Counted from the first letter of the stretch, positions 1 to 13,503 are shown. The stretch is DNA of 64,000 bases from Prostheceraeus crozeri (GCA_907163375.1 CAJQUW010000492.1:62001-126000); one strand, 5' to 3'. Notes: a model not told the origin generated them from the sequence alone. Translations and numbers: made by a program.

Positions 1-3000
1 AGGCGTGTCGGGAGGACCGTGCTGGGGGTTTCATACTATAGCGCTATATGGACTGGATTTCACACTTAAGTACATGAGATCGTACAAGGCCGCTTAGCAA
101 GCTTTGTGACCATTGCTGTCGAAAAAGAAGCATCCACTTTCTCTGTACTTTGTTGCAATGAATGGATTAGACCTTTGTATTTTCATTTGAAGCTTTCTCC
201 CGATTTCTCTATCGCTTTCATTTTTGTTTTACTGTTTCATTGTTTCTTATTCTCTTGCTGAATTATGTGTTGCCTGTACCTATGTCATACCATGTTTCCT
301 TTCTTTTTTTCTGTTGGTTTCCATTCTTGGGGTGGGTATAAAGGTCTAGTCTCATTTTGTTATCTTCGAAGAAAGTTTTGTAAACATTTAACGCTGACTT
401 TTGTTAATTGTGTTCAGACGTTTTTGTTGTATCAGGAGTTCTGCATGCTTCTGCTTATTTCTGTTAAACCTTTGTAGTTTCTGTCCACGGTAAGTGTTGA
501 CTGTAGCTTGGCATTATTCCCAACATTCGTTTCAGTTGAGATTGCACTATGACCTTTTCAAGGATGTTTCTGTCGGATATCATAGGGCCTGTGATTAGAA
601 TAAATGTTGAGTTGCACCCTCAGTTAAAAATTGGAACAGAACTGAATAGCTGCCATTTCATCCAATATCAGGAATCATCAGCAGTCCCAGTTTACATCTC
701 TCAACATCAACACAACTCCCTAATCAAAGTTGCAGCCATGCCAGGGTGCATTTGAGATTTACAATTAGCAAGCTAAGGAAATTTCGACGAGCATTCATTA
801 AATATCCTTAAATATAATGCATATTTACTCGCCTACTCTTCGTGAGCTTAGTTAGATTGTAATCAGGCAAAAATACACATGATCACTCTGTATTTTATTC
901 AATAAAGATTTCTGTGTCTATCTTTTAGCAGCAGTCAATGATGAGGTTTTTCTTCAATTTCAAATTAATGAAAAATGAAAAACGGAATCAATCGATGAAA
1001 ACTTGGCACAATTCAAAGCGAATCAGCATCTGTAGACAAATTCATAAATGGGCCGGAATTTCCCCAGGCCAGACCCGTTTCACAGTGAATACTCAGACCC
1101 AGTCATGTTAATACATTCGTGATACACAATGTCTCATTTCTCAATCTGTGAAGTTGATGAAAATGAGCTAAATTTTTGTCATAGCCTAAGAATGGTCTGC
1201 ATCTTGTCTTTTTAGTAGAAGACAACCAAACGGTCAGCATATTCACTTGATAGACTTATCGATTCGATTTATTTCAAATTATAGGCGCATGTACTTGAAC
1301 GCGAACAATCAACATAAACCATGTCCACCTGACTTTAGTTACAGTTAAATTTAGCATAGTCCGATAATAATAGTATTGAGACTTCTAATTCCACAACTGC
1401 ACTGATAGGGTTGCATTATTTTATCGCATTGCTTCTAGTTGATAATCAGGGCTGCCTTTGTTTCACGTGATTCGTGCGTGCGTGCGCAAGAACCCAGCAT
1501 GCAGCAGGCATGTGTGAATTCTCTCAAGCATCAGCACCATGTAAATAGAGTCAAAACATGTCCCAATTGTAAAACTCTTATTTATTGATTTTCACAGCTT
1601 CACAAAAAGAGTTTTCAGCCAGCCCACATACAAGTCAGTCTGTGCTTGTGAAGATTTATTGAGAACAACATAAATGCAGATTATCATGTTTCTCAAACGG
1701 CTAATGGTATTGGCAGTAACTATAGAGATCTGCTTCATGTTGCAGTAATTCGATTCACATGAATTTCGACTCAATAATATCAGCTGCAGGAATCGGTTTG
1801 TATGGGAACGCTGTCTGCGTACCTAGATTGAGGCAATTTGACTTATTGTGATGAACATTTAAATGAATACATTTCTCCTACACAAAGACGTCATGTTTCG
1901 AATTTAATTGAAGCCGCGTCAAGCCACCTTTGCCGATATTAATAATAATTAACAAACTGGAGGCAGATTTTGAATATAATGAGAGTGCGCATGTTTTGGA
2001 AGCAATCTTCGCTAATGCTGTGTGCTCTCTTCTTGATCTGTATAGTTCTCTCCTTCTGTATATGCCCTCAGACCAGATAAAATCCATTAATTGCATAAAT
2101 TGTTGATGAGAGCATTTTTTGCGCACATTCAGCATCGAGTTGGACATGACGTGCGCCGTCAACCAAAGGCGATGGTGTGATATGGTAGCGATAATCGGAA
2201 GTATCACCAATTCCTTCCAGTGCGTTGCGGCACTGATCAATACTACGGCTGATTTGCAGTGACTGCAGCTGGAGACGCAGACTATGGATGAATCTTCCTG
2301 GCGCACATCGAACAATAACAAGATCCCCGTGTGGCAACCAAAGAGTGGATTTCCTATCATCTCACAGCGTGCTTTTTCCGTGTCATGTGCGGTCAGTCCT
2401 AAAGTGCAGATATCACTTCATAAAAAAAAACAAAAACAAATCATTAGATATCTGACTTCATCGTCTCTTGAGTTTCAGACTCCAGACTTTCAATTATCCA
2501 CATGTGTCATTGTCACTCATAAGAAAAACAACTGGTCCCCGTTTCAATACCAGAGCAGTCTGGCGCGTGTTGAGCATCTGCCACATGTGCAGATTTCTAA
2601 CTTTCGTTTTTCGATTTTCAAGTTCGTCTACCATTCATATTCGTTTTCGCTTTCATTTTATTCGTTTCACGACTTTCTGTTTTTGCATTTTAAAAATTTA
2701 ACTACTTATTGATAAATTGAAAAGTTACCTTCGAATTTGACAAATTGAAAAATTGAAAAGCTTCTCAGTTACTTGCAAGATAATTGGATTTCTGTGTGCA
2801 TGTTTATTAGAATATCTTGGTATGTGACAGGATTCCATGTATCATGCCATCGACGTTGAAAGCTCAGTACTGAATGAAACGCTGCCAGAAACGCTGTATG
2901 TAGACGTATTGTAGGATGCAACTTGGATATTGTCGCATTTCGAGAGCTGAGATGATGTCCATTCATCCTTGCTTTATGAGCACTATCTTGTTTATCAACT

Positions 3001-3814
3001 TTGATAACGAAAACGTTAAATAGTTTTCGCTATCGTTTTAAAAGCAGCCGCAATAGAATTTTCTCGATTGTGTCAAGCGTGCAGCATTTACCGGTATACA
3101 TGACTACTCAAAAACAATATTTTTGATACAGTATATTCAACATTAAAACATGTAGAGAATGATAAAAATGCGTTGTGAAAACGTCTTCTCAATAACTTCT
3201 GCTAACTTAAACCCGCATCACGAGTTTCATCAAGCATAGAATGTTGAAGGTTTTTTGTTTTAAAATGTAATTGCCGCTCATATATCAAAGAAGTGTGCTT
3301 TATTCAATACATTTTTATGATTTTCATAATTTTTGTGTAGAAAGAGCGGTTAGAACAACAAAAGTTTCCCTCATTTAGGTCCTTGTTGTTCGACAAGATG
3401 CATGCGATTGTTATTGACACTTTTCTGCAGCAACAGATTTAGGGAAGAGCATTTCTGAGATGTTGAGTAAACGCAACAAGTTCCCTCATGTCTTTATTCA
3501 AGTTGACAGTTTTTGCGCATTTCATTGAACACGAAGACTTCGTAAATAGTAGCCAGAATTGTTTTGAGAATGAAACATTTCGCATCTTAATTCCAAATGC
3601 TCACATTCAATCAATTTACTCTGTCAAATCTCCTTACAGTTTTCAACTTCACAGTCCTTGGTCAACATGAGTCGTTTTCTTGCTTTGTACAGTTTTCTAT
3701 CATTCCAAATGCGACAGGGAATGTGCAAGAGAAAGGAAAACTGACATCACATTATTTAGGTGACAGTTACGGCTGTTCCACATGACCTGTATTCAATCTT
3801 ATATAATCTCTAAG
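1..3814. other. Gene-free stretch
   Basis: I see no recognisable gene or repeat with defined ends. Open frames here are short. The longest (1878-2360, minus) and an overlapping one in another frame (2068-2337, minus) show no domain I recognise and no convincing splice sites. Runs of A/T and scattered ACATGT motifs are background for this genome. A diverged exon could be hidden here. Confidence 0.5.
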
Positions 3815-3822
3815 GTTGCAAT

Positions 3823-4970
3823 CACAGAATTAGATTGTTTAACCGTGTCACTTTGCTAGATATGGAAACTGATTCAAACAGATGGCACATGCAGAAACTT
3901 ACTAGGTGGGCAAAAAGACATTTTTAATACATTGGAGAGCAAAATGCTCCAATCGCCACGATTCCTTCACATTCGAAGAATTCAGATAACTGCGCAAAAG
4001 TTATAATCTTCAGTGTTAAAAATGGCCAGACCATTACCTTAGTCATACGAGCATATACGTATGTCTTTACGCTTAGCCAATTTACTTAGACTTTCGTGTA
4101 TTCTTTTATTTTTCTGTTCATTACAAACTTTTTTACCATCTTTAATAAAATTAGTGACTAAGTTCTGTATTTCTTGTTTGATAGTTGGGGTCAAATCAAA
4201 TTGATCATTATTTTTCATGTTTACAGCTATTGATTTTTCCACTTCGTATTTTAGTTTATCATTATCTAGATTCTTAGGGATAATGCTATGTTTCAAACCA
4301 TACCTTAAGAGCTCGTTCTTCTCTAAGGTTAGTTGATAATTACTAAGGTTGACTATGGCATCCGGTACACTCGTTCGATTCGAGAACCAAAGTCTTTTAA
4401 GTTTATCATTCTGCCTAACTTCAACAGTTTTGATTTTATTTTTTACAGATTTTACTACAAGTAGTTTCAGCAGAACAAAACGAAACCAAGGAAGAAAACT
4501 ATCTATCCTCTGTGTCAAAGACATCAAACTTTTATCATTATTTTTGATCTGCTTCTCAACGTTCTTCAAATGTGTAGTTAACACTATCTTATTACAATCA
4601 TCACCAATCTCCCTCAAAACTTTAACTTTAGGAACTTTTATAGTCAAAAATTTCGGGACTACATTCAGCAAAAGTTTTCTCGATAATGGTGGGCCTTTCG
4701 ATCATTTTAAAAAAGTTAGCAGGTGCACGAAAAAACGTTCACAGACTTCTCTGTTGAGCTTGACATCGACCGTGTCTCTTTGCGGGGTGATCCGGTTGAT
4801 GACAGTCACTAAAACTTCGCACAATTTGGCGTGTTTAATGTTGAACTGGCTTCTAATTGTTCGATTGCTATGGTATTTAGTCAGGAGATTGTGCCATTTC
4901 ATTAGCGTTACATGTTCCAATGCTTCCATTCAAGTCAAACAGAAAAAGAGACGACCTTTCTAATTCTGTG
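3823..4970 (+). mobile_element. MITE-1 copy 1, split by a PLE insertion
   Basis: Non-autonomous DNA transposon of a family seen several times in this window (34456-34976, 43783-44305, a longer form at 21915-22521, its reverse at 17855-18455, and a reversed fragment at 43029-43372). The ends are inverted: it starts CACAGAATTAGA and ends CTAATTCTGTG. It is flanked by an 8-bp duplication, GTTGCAAT at 3815-3822 and GTTGTAAT at 4971-4978 (7/8 match). Without the nested PLE fragment at 4003-4667 its length is near the roughly 520 bp of intact copies. An 8-bp duplication is usual for hAT and P superfamilies; which one supplied the transposase is not shown. Confidence 0.85.
4003..4667 (-). pseudogene. 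Penelope-like element fragment, N-terminal part
   Basis: A minus-strand open frame (about 4671 to 4039) has the character of the N-terminal region of PLE polyproteins: a lysine-rich helical stretch, then IVNLSNYQLTLEKNELLRYG, then the approach to the reverse transcriptase, RKDIRICSYD. The frame meets a TAA where PLEs normally read KGNG. After it, GNGLAIFNTEDY follows in frame, so the TAA is a point mutation. The fragment stops just inside the reverse transcriptase, so it is 3'-truncated. It is flanked by GCAAAAGTT on both sides (3994-4002 and 4668-4676), a 9-bp target duplication inside MITE-1. Confidence 0.75.
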
Positions 4971-5213
4971 GTTGTAATGATGGAAAATTTAACAACATTG
5001 ATTTCCACATTGGCTTCACATTCTGGGTTGCGCAAGCATCAGCTAATAGATTGCGCGCTAATTTGACTATTAGTTCGCATGTTATTACTTTGACTGGTAC
5101 GAAGCCTAGAATTCCTGGGAAGTTCAGTGATGGACATGGGGGATTTTTCAGGCCAGGCCAGCCCCAATTGATGCATGCAGTGGCCAAGCAAATTGAAAAA
5201 TAGACGATAAGAC

Positions 5214-6030
5214 CATAGAGTAGGGATATATAGGTACAGTGTCGACTCAAAAAAGTGTCTGTATACAGTGAAAATTTTTGTATCACAGGATTCAGTTTTT
5301 TGCGGACATTACGCTCCCATGGTCCAAAAAATTATTTGAGCACTTTTAAAAAAAGTCAAAATTTGCCAATTTATATACTACCGAGATGACTCTCCTATAT
5401 AAATAGTATGAAACAAGTTGGATTCAAACGGAATGAATATTTGCTAATAAGTATCCTAACTAAGCGGAAATTAAGCTGATTATCAAGGGAATTTCATGAA
5501 TTGTATTATAATGAATGTCTTCATGAAAAGGTCGCGAAATTATTCGTGCTTTCTTGGCTGAAGTTTCAAGTTTTTAGTTCAATTTTCATCGACATGATTT
5601 TATGATTCACTAAATTTATGTTTCTTTTCTTGAGTCTGAATAGTGATGAGGACCCATTTACATCTTTCAAAGTTAAATGAAGTCATTGTCTTTGATTTTG
5701 TGATTTTGCTCTGCCAGTGGTACGTTGCCTGTGATATGATCACGCTTAAGAAAATACTCTTGAGATTGAGCATGAAAGTACTAGTAGGAACCCATCGAAT
5801 TGTTAATTTAACAAACATATTAAATCTCCAAGCCTGTCATGAGAATCTGTGAAATACCATTATTCCTTCTGCATTACAATCATGACTATCATAAAATATG
5901 CATATCTCCCATTTGGTGACAATACTATACTGTATCTCCCTTGAGTTCATTTAATAAAATCAAAAGTGTATACACATTGGGGATTTAATAAAAGCGGAGT
6001 TACCACTCTACCTAACATACTTACTCTATG
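5214..6030 (+). mobile_element. MITE-2 copy A
   Basis: Second non-autonomous family, about 820 bp. The termini are inverted: CATAGAGTAGGGATATA at the left and TACTTACTCTATG at the right, with similarity continuing for about 28 bp (…AGGTAGAGTG in other copies). It is flanked by GATAAGAC (5206-5213) and GATGAGAC (6031-6038), an 8-bp duplication with one mismatch. Other copies lie at 15500-16244, 29893-30348, 39601-40526 (reverse) and 44841-45658 (reverse). No coding capacity; the open frames in it are shadows. Confidence 0.85.
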
Positions 6031-6038
6031 GATGAGAC

Positions 6039-6676
6039 GTTCACTGCATCTAGTTGACTTCTACCGATCTCACATCTTTGGTGAACTGTAGGTTTAACCT
6101 TAACCCTCTTCGTCGTGGAAGGAGGGGGGGCTCGGTTTTTTCAGTCTCACGCCGGTACTAATAATTGCTTGAAGGTCTTCTTCAGTGACTTTTAATAACT
6201 TTGTGTTGGCTTTCTCTGAGTGGTAGCTGCTTCTTTGTAGACCAAATATTTTAGTCACAGGAGACACATGAAAAAAATTTACAACCAAATTTTTTCGACA
6301 TTTTGGATTTTTTCGTCTATTGACAAACATTTTGAGTCCTAAGTTGATTTGTAACTTCTGTAGTTTGCCCGCTTAGGAAAAAAATGTCGAGTAATTATGC
6401 GAATTGATGCTCAGATACTTTTTACCTTGTTATGATGACTAATATTATGCATGTTCTATACATACTACTTATTAATGCGAAATTAAAAAAAAGATTGCTT
6501 GAATTTCAAAATTCCATTCATGGTAACAAGAACCGGCCGCTTGAATTGCAAAATGGACAGTATCAGCAGAAAGAGCGTGTTTTAAAGGGTTATACTGAAA
6601 TTTTCATGAAATGATGTCGAATATTTTAGATACAATTACGAAATTTAAAATAATGAATGTTCGAATTTTAATAGGC
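6039..6676. other. Gene-free stretch upstream of histone H4
   Basis: No other histone gene is visible next to H4, unlike the clustered arrangement common in animals. A 76-codon minus-strand frame at 6100-6330 resembles nothing I know. Confidence 0.5.
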
Positions 6677-6685
6677 TATTTATAG
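6677..6685 (+). promoter_or_regulatory. Possible TATA box of histone H4
   Basis: TATTTATAG lies 59 bp upstream of the H4 start codon. That leaves a short leader, as is usual for histone genes. The match is imperfect, so this is only a candidate. Confidence 0.35.
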
Positions 6686-6731
6686 TAACAAGATCGAATT
6701 GGAATGAAAAATTGATGTCCTTATCGGATAG

Positions 6732-7055
<324 letters not shown>

Positions 7056-8927
7056 TGCGGTTTTCCTGAGTGAACGCCTACTACTGTTCCAGATGACGGA
7101 CATTTCACTCTGCGACTTGAAAGTTGGTGCTAGAGTTATGATCATGTTCTTCAGATATTGATGTCATGATGTACTGCGTGTCAGGGTCACATTTTACTTA
7201 GCTCGCCTGAGGAAGCAGCAGGTCTGCGATACGTCGCGATTGAACCACTAATTTGGCAGATTGGTTTTTATTTAAAAATTCGTGGATAACACCCAAGATA
7301 GGTAGCCTTATCATGTTATGCCACATGAGTTAATGGTTTAGAAAATCATAGGGGTATAATCAAAACTATTACTATGCAAAATGCATTTCGTCCATTACTC
7401 TTATTCAAGTTCAAACATTAGACTAAATAAACGTGGAAGAAGTAAACTTTTGATTTTCTTAAAATGAAAAAAGTGGCTTTATTCATACAAAAAAATTGAG
7501 TAAAGGGGAGTCATTTTTTAAAGATCTATCTGACAAACAAAACTTTCGTTTTCAAAATTAGCAATATTGATTGAAGTCTGTAACCTTTCACTGCTTGCTT
7601 TATCGATTTCAGAGAGTGTGTATCAGTAAAAGCTGTACCACCAAGTATTCTAGCGTATTATTCAACGACGAGATTTTATATAATCGAATCAATACATGTA
7701 ATTACTATCGAATCAAATAATATATAAATAGTAACACATCAATGAACAACAAATAATCGATGAAACTATTACTACCTCATGTGATGAATGAGGATCTCCT
7801 TGTATCACTTTCTGATATCACTGCATGCTGTATTGTTCCATCCTCGCTTAGACTTTAAAATATAAAAATTACTATTCCGTTATTCATCTCTAGCCTTAAT
7901 TGCATCAAACGTTTCAATTCTCACATGCGAATCAAAATTACAGGTTGCTTGACGACAAATATCAGATAAATGTCAAGACCAAAAGTTGCAGTAAAATGCG
8001 CAAATGTATTGAAACCAAAATTATTGAGTGCTTCATCATAAGGTGTGGTTGATATACTCGAGGAGGTAATCAACATTTGAGATTCATGTGCTAACTTTTA
8101 AATCACTTTTATGTACCATTTTTGAGTTGGAATTATATCATGAATTCTACTTTTATTTGAAAAAACGTATTATTTTTCAGGGCATCTTTCAAATCACTTA
8201 CATGTAGTATCTTTACAACCATCATCATATTTATCATTTCACATAAAGCGGTAGGATACTTTTTAGAACCGCTTACGTGATCAACAATGATCAAATACTC
8301 AATTGAAATTCAGTTCATTTTGTATGAAGAAAATATTAAAATGAAAAAATTATGTAAATATGCATTCTGTCTTTTGGATATACCTTCAGAGAGTAAAACA
8401 CGATGGTGTTGAGGTCTCTTCAAAGCTTATTCAATTCCATGGTTCACCGCTATGCAGAAATGCCTTGGAACACTCATATTGTGATGATCATGAAAAGTCG
8501 ACCACTTAAACATTGTCTGACAGGTATAAATTCGACAGACTAATAGAATAAAGGTTGAAATAAAATTTTCTTTGTTGTTCAGTGGCTCTGTAAAGCCATA
8601 TGGCCCTTAGTGTTAGATTCAAAGGTGGTCAAAAATATTTCGCAACCTCACCAGAATGTTCAGTCAATTATCTAATCCGAAATGAGATGCTTGTCATCAG
8701 ACTATTGATCAGTGCTTGATCTAAACTCTCCCTCTCTTTCCGTAACAAAACTTCAAGTAGAGAAAGACCATCTCCAGGAAGAATTAATCGACTCACACCG
8801 AGCTTCAGTAAATGTGCATTTCCAATTTTTTTACATATCCATCGGAATTCATGTCATGCCTTTCAATATGGAGTTCAGTTCGGCCATTCAGCACAAATAA
8901 GCAATATTTTACCTCTGTGGTTCAGGC
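7056..8927. other. Gene-free stretch
   Basis: No gene or repeat with defined ends recognised. It holds the candidate polyadenylation signal AATAAA at 7426-7431 for H4. The rest is AT-rich with only short open frames. Confidence 0.5.
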
Positions 8928-9035
8928 AACGTCAAATGATCAGAAATTGGATCACTTGACATCATCCAAACTCTCAAATGGCCATCGTGACCTCTGAGAC
9001 AGGCAGAGGCTTCATCAGTCTAAACAACTCGATTC
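8928..9035 (-). pseudogene. Tc1/mariner transposase remnant
   Basis: Reading the minus strand gives TNRVV, a stop in place of one residue, then TDEASACLRGHDGHLRVWM. This matches the block around the first catalytic Asp of Tc1-like transposases (usually VVFTDES…DGR.RVWR). Nothing else of the transposase could be followed with confidence, and no inverted repeats were found. It is an old fragment. Confidence 0.4.
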
Positions 9036-10160
9036 GTGCATGATTAAGCTACATAGCGAAACGTCGCACAGAATAAAAGTTGTGTTTGGAGTACCCGAAG
9101 AAATTTTCAACAACATAATTTATATTTCTCCTAACTCGATTCCATTGAGAATGCCAGTGGCAAGGCTATATCGACCACCTCAGCCTCAAGCTCTTTTGAT
9201 TGGCGGTCATTTAGATCCTTGATGGTCTCTTACGGCTTATGAAGTGCTCACTTTTCAGACGACGTGTCACCGATGTCGCAGAAACCGACGGTTTCATAAA
9301 TGAATTCTTCAACTGGCCAAAGAACTCTTCAAAATCCGAGCTGTTCGAAAGCTTAATTTCTTTCCTTTTCGATGGGATCCAACTTTTCTAGGACGGGAGA
9401 AAAAAAATAGTTTTCCACCTTTGACGTTGGTGTTTGGGAAAACTACTATTCGGCAAACTAGCTGTTCGGACTGTCCTTCTGACAAAGGAGTAGAAACTTT
9501 GCCGTTCAAAATCTCTACACCCATTTCGACGAGTAATACATCAGAAGAATGCTCATAGAAAGCCCTTTCACCTCGTGTTTGATTCATTATTATGCTCACA
9601 TGCTTCCATATCGAAAATTTAAGATTTTTGAAAGTGGCGATCTTCACATTTGACCTCTGTCCACCGTAAACAATGACGGATGCAAATGCATAATAGCTCA
9701 TTGAAAAGCTGAGAACATAAGCTCTCGAATGCTGTATGGCCTGTCAATGTAACACGAAATTGAAAAACGGGAGAATCGATTGAAGTTTGACATAATTTAG
9801 AGTCCGTTTTTTATGATCAACTCTGTATTTCACAAATAGTTGCTACAAAAGTATGCAGTATGGGATGTGTAACTCAGAAAGTATGAATTCTGTTTCGCAT
9901 ACAAGATTTCCATTTCAAATGTTAAAATGGAGCTTTCAAATTTAATAGTTATCTTTATGCAATAATGAAATGATGGATGATGATATAGACAAATTTCGTG
10001 GCCAAGTATTGTATAAATTACTATGAAAATAGCAATTAGTAAGTAAGTAAGAAGCGTATATATTCTTGATAATGAAAATCGAAAACATGGCAAATCTTTA
10101 CAGAATACGAAAAGTAATGAATAAGTAAATTGGAGGCACAGAATTATACATATACACAGA
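9036..10160. other. Stretch without recognised gene
   Basis: A 130-codon minus-strand frame (9309-9701) has no recognisable domain, and its first codon and neighbourhood give no support. A short (TAAG)n run near 10038-10051 may belong to the tail of the neighbouring LINE. Confidence 0.4.
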
Positions 10161-10162
10161 AA

Positions 10163-12766
10163 CTAATCAAAGTTAAGTAACTTGCACACAAATGGGAAGA
10201 ATGATTCAGATCGACGTGCAGTTATTGCAATTGGTTGACTCAACAACCCAGTTCTTGTAAGGCGATTCGGTACAAGTCCATGCAGCCGGTGACTTGAACA
10301 TTGCTCAGCCTTAAGCAATAAGTTCTTTGCTTGCTCCAGGCGCATGCATTTAATGGAGGGAAGCAAATCGCAACGGCAAGATATCCCACACAGATAATCT
10401 TGTGTGCCCTCTTTTGCACCTGCTCTAGATGTCCAGAGAGGTGGACATTAAGACCTACAAACACAGATGACGCATACACCAACACCGAAACCACCAATGA
10501 CTTGTAAATGGTTATTAAGTCTTTCTTACTGAGAAGTCTTTTCAGCTTGCGCAGAAGATGAAGACGGGATGAGCACAATTTCACAATGTAGTTAATATGA
10601 TTGTTCCACTTTAAGTCACAAGAAAAAAATACACCAAGAATCTTTACACTGTGGTCACAATTCAGAAACGGAGGTGTCGATGTTGTAATGCTTCTTCATA
10701 ATAAATAGTCTCTTGTTCTTTTTTCTCATTAAGCAATAAACCACTTTTTTGTAGCCAAAGTTTGATATGTGGCAACTCAATGTCAGTGAAGGGATCGTAG
10801 TTATCAGAATGCAGGGGCTGAATAACTGTAATGTCGTCAGCATATTTCACATAACAAATGTTACTCGATGTCGGGAGGAGGGAACTCATGTACGATGCGA
10901 AGAGGTAAGGACCGAGGATAGAACCCTGAGGCACACCGGATAGGACTCTCATTGTGCTGCTGTATTTGTCACCATATCGAATTCTGAAGGTTCGTTGTGA
11001 TAAATAGTCTCTCAACCAATTCAAAAACACATCAGATGTCTTTCCTTTCAAATGTTGAATCAAATATTCATGTGGTAACTTATCGAAAGCCTTCGATAGA
11101 TCGATGGTGGTCACAGAAACACCAATACAGCCATGGAAATCAAGAATTTGAGTTATCTTGTCATGAATTGCAACTAGTGCCGACGTCGTAGATCCATGTG
11201 TTCGGTATGCAAATTGATATTCATCATAAGTACTTAACAGTCTTTCCTTTTCTTTGGATAGTACAACAGTTTCCAACAATTTGCTAGGGATTCCAGGTAG
11301 AGATATCGGGCGAAGGTCATGCATAGTAGGATTCTTTCATTTTGGGACAAGTGTCACATTAGACAGTTTCCACTTGCATGGGACACAACTTTCTCTTAAA
11401 GAGGATTCAAAAATGCAGGCCAGTGGTTCCGACAATTCAAGCGCTCCAGCCTTTAAAAGTTCAGGATGTATATTATCAGATCCCGATGTCTTTGTGGTCT
11501 TAATCCGGCGAAGAAGATCAAACACCGTGTGACATGAAACTGAAGTGTCAAATATATCAGACCGATCAACTGTCTCCGCAGAACCGAAGTTACTGAACGT
11601 CGTGGGATTTGGAGTCACCTTTGAAAAGAAAGTATGAAAAAGGTGAGCAACTTCATATAGCTTTGTTTTACAATCTTCACCATCAAGAAAAGCAATTGAG
11701 CCAGAATGACGATTACCACCAACCTCGCGCACAACATCCCACAACTTTTTCGCCGAAGTAGATGCCTTTTCTGCCCATAATCGTTTTGCTTTTTCAATTT
11801 CTATTTTTGCTTTCATCTTGTAATGATTGTATCGAGGCATATCACGGTCTCTAAATGCTTGCCAACGCTTGTTGATAATCACTGTCAGAATAGGAGTTAC
11901 CCATGACTTGTCCTTGGTAGTAAAAGTGACGAAATCGGATGGAATTGAAGTAGAGACGGCATAGTCAAGTTTGTGGTAAAATAGGTCACACATTTCATTT
12001 ACATCTTTAGAGTGACGAATAGCCGAAAAATCACAATTAGAAAGTCTGTCACAGAAACAAAGTATATTGCTCATGCGGAAGTCAGGGACTTTTACAATGT
12101 TATTGAAAGCATTACAACAAACACTGTTATTACAACAATATGACAATAAGACACTATCATGGTCTGACGAAGCCAAAGGAGGAACCAAATCAATAGATAT
12201 TGTGTACTTATTCAAAAATTCATTTGTGTCAAAGCACTTATCTAAATAAGACGACGCACGTGTTGGACAATTTACTACATTGCTCATATCAAGTTGCTGC
12301 TAAAAAATGTCACAGGGAAAGCATTAAAGTCACCCATTACAAGCAGACTGTAGTTAATGAATGATAAAAGTATCTCATCTACTATATCAACAAAATATTG
12401 TAGGCTCAGATGCTTATTATCGGAAGACAAACCCGGAGGAATGTAAACACAGCAGCAAGCAATCATGAATTTATGAGAAATGATCCATGATGCCTCAATG
12501 CAATCAGGCTTCAAGGTATTTAGAAAATACTCAATGCAAAGCAAACATTTTACAGACCTGATGCATGTACCACCCCCACGTCGGTCAACACGATCATTTC
12601 TTAAAAACTGAAAGTTAGGCATGTCCAAAAGGTTTGATGAGATGTAAGGAGTTAACCATGACTCACAAACAGCCACGATATCCGGTTTTTTTGCACTCGC
12701 AAGAACATTCAATTCATCTATCTTGGGTAAGATAAATCGTGCATTAAAAAATAGCAAACGTTTCAT
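10163..12766 (-). pseudogene. CR1-like LINE A, ORF2 (endonuclease-reverse transcriptase)
   Basis: Minus-strand remains of a non-LTR retrotransposon polyprotein. In order: an AP-type endonuclease (FFNARFILPKIDEL, VCESWLTP, MGDFNAF, then SSDHDSV), the reverse transcriptase (LRPISLPGIPSKLLE, TIDLSKAFDKLPHEY, SGVPQGSILGP, catalytic KYADDITVI) and a thumb/C-terminal part (SLVVSVLVYASSVF). The pieces lie in different frames: 12766-12284, then 12287-11337 and 11324-10662 in one frame separated by a TGA at 11334-11336, then 10584-10240. So there are at least two frameshifts and one stop. The element is dead. Confidence 0.85.
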
Positions 12767-13480
12767 ACATGCTTTACTAGCTAAAACCGGTTTAGAAAAA
12801 TTTGATTTCTCACATCAAATCTATCAATTTCATTGTCATTTACCAAGAGTCGTCCATTCGTCAAAATTACATTTGCATCCGGTCTATCATCTCGTTTCTG
12901 TCGAAGCACACCTCGAAGTCTTTGATTTTCCATACGGGTTACCACGGGTAAATCTGGATTCAGGAAGATTCGTTTGAATCTCTCATATTGCCTGAGTCTG
13001 CCGGCTTTACTGAGAATGTTCCTTCTGATCTATTCAGATGTAAATTCAATTAAAAGCGAACGAGGCTTATTTCCATTGGTGCTCTTCCCCATTCGTCGCA
13101 TCGCTCTTATGTGCAGCTGGTCTATTTGAACACCCATCCAATCTAAAAGATGATGCACCTTATCACAATCAAAGTTAATGACATGATGACCATCAGAGTC
13201 CGCAAAGTTCCATGAAACGTTAGCCTCGGGCAAACCATTTACAATGATATTATTTGACTTTGCCTCAAGCTGTATTCGCTCAAATTCAATTTGTTGCCTC
13301 ACAAATATCGCAAAAAAATATTTTGCATTTAGAGTCGCACCCACTTGTTTTCATCAAAAGTATAGCATCAATTAGATCTTTCTTTTTGATTACAGCAGAA
13401 CATGATCGAAAATCTTCCACGCTCAATTCTTGAGTATCATTCGGGGAAAACTTCTTTGATTGAGACATCTTCAAACATTA
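12767..13480 (-). pseudogene. CR1-like LINE A, ORF1 remnant and 5' part
   Basis: An ATG at 13468 (minus) opens MSQSKKFSPND. A frameshift follows near 13300, and then comes a stretch typical of the LINE ORF1 nucleic-acid-binding domain: NNIIVNGLPE, a leucine-rich helix with LDWMGVQIDQ, then MRRMGKSTNGNKPRSLLIEF. ORF1 proteins bind element RNA as oligomers. Placement directly 5' of ORF2 on the same strand makes the assignment firm. The frame is broken. Confidence 0.7.
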
Positions 13481-13503
13481 CATTGTATCACGACTACGGT
13501 AAA

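Noticed and set aside
1878-2360. 160-codon minus-strand frame and overlapping 89-codon frame
   Set aside because: No domain, no good splice sites, and two overlapping frames of similar quality. Possibly a diverged element but not supportable.
7056-7080. Histone 3' stem-loop directly after H4
   Set aside because: GCGGTTTTCCTGAGTGAACGC pairs at only about five positions, does not match the consensus and lies too close to the stop.
9309-9701. 130-codon minus-strand frame upstream of the Tc1 remnant
   Set aside because: It does not contain a helix-turn-helix or other transposase motif and does not join the remnant in frame.
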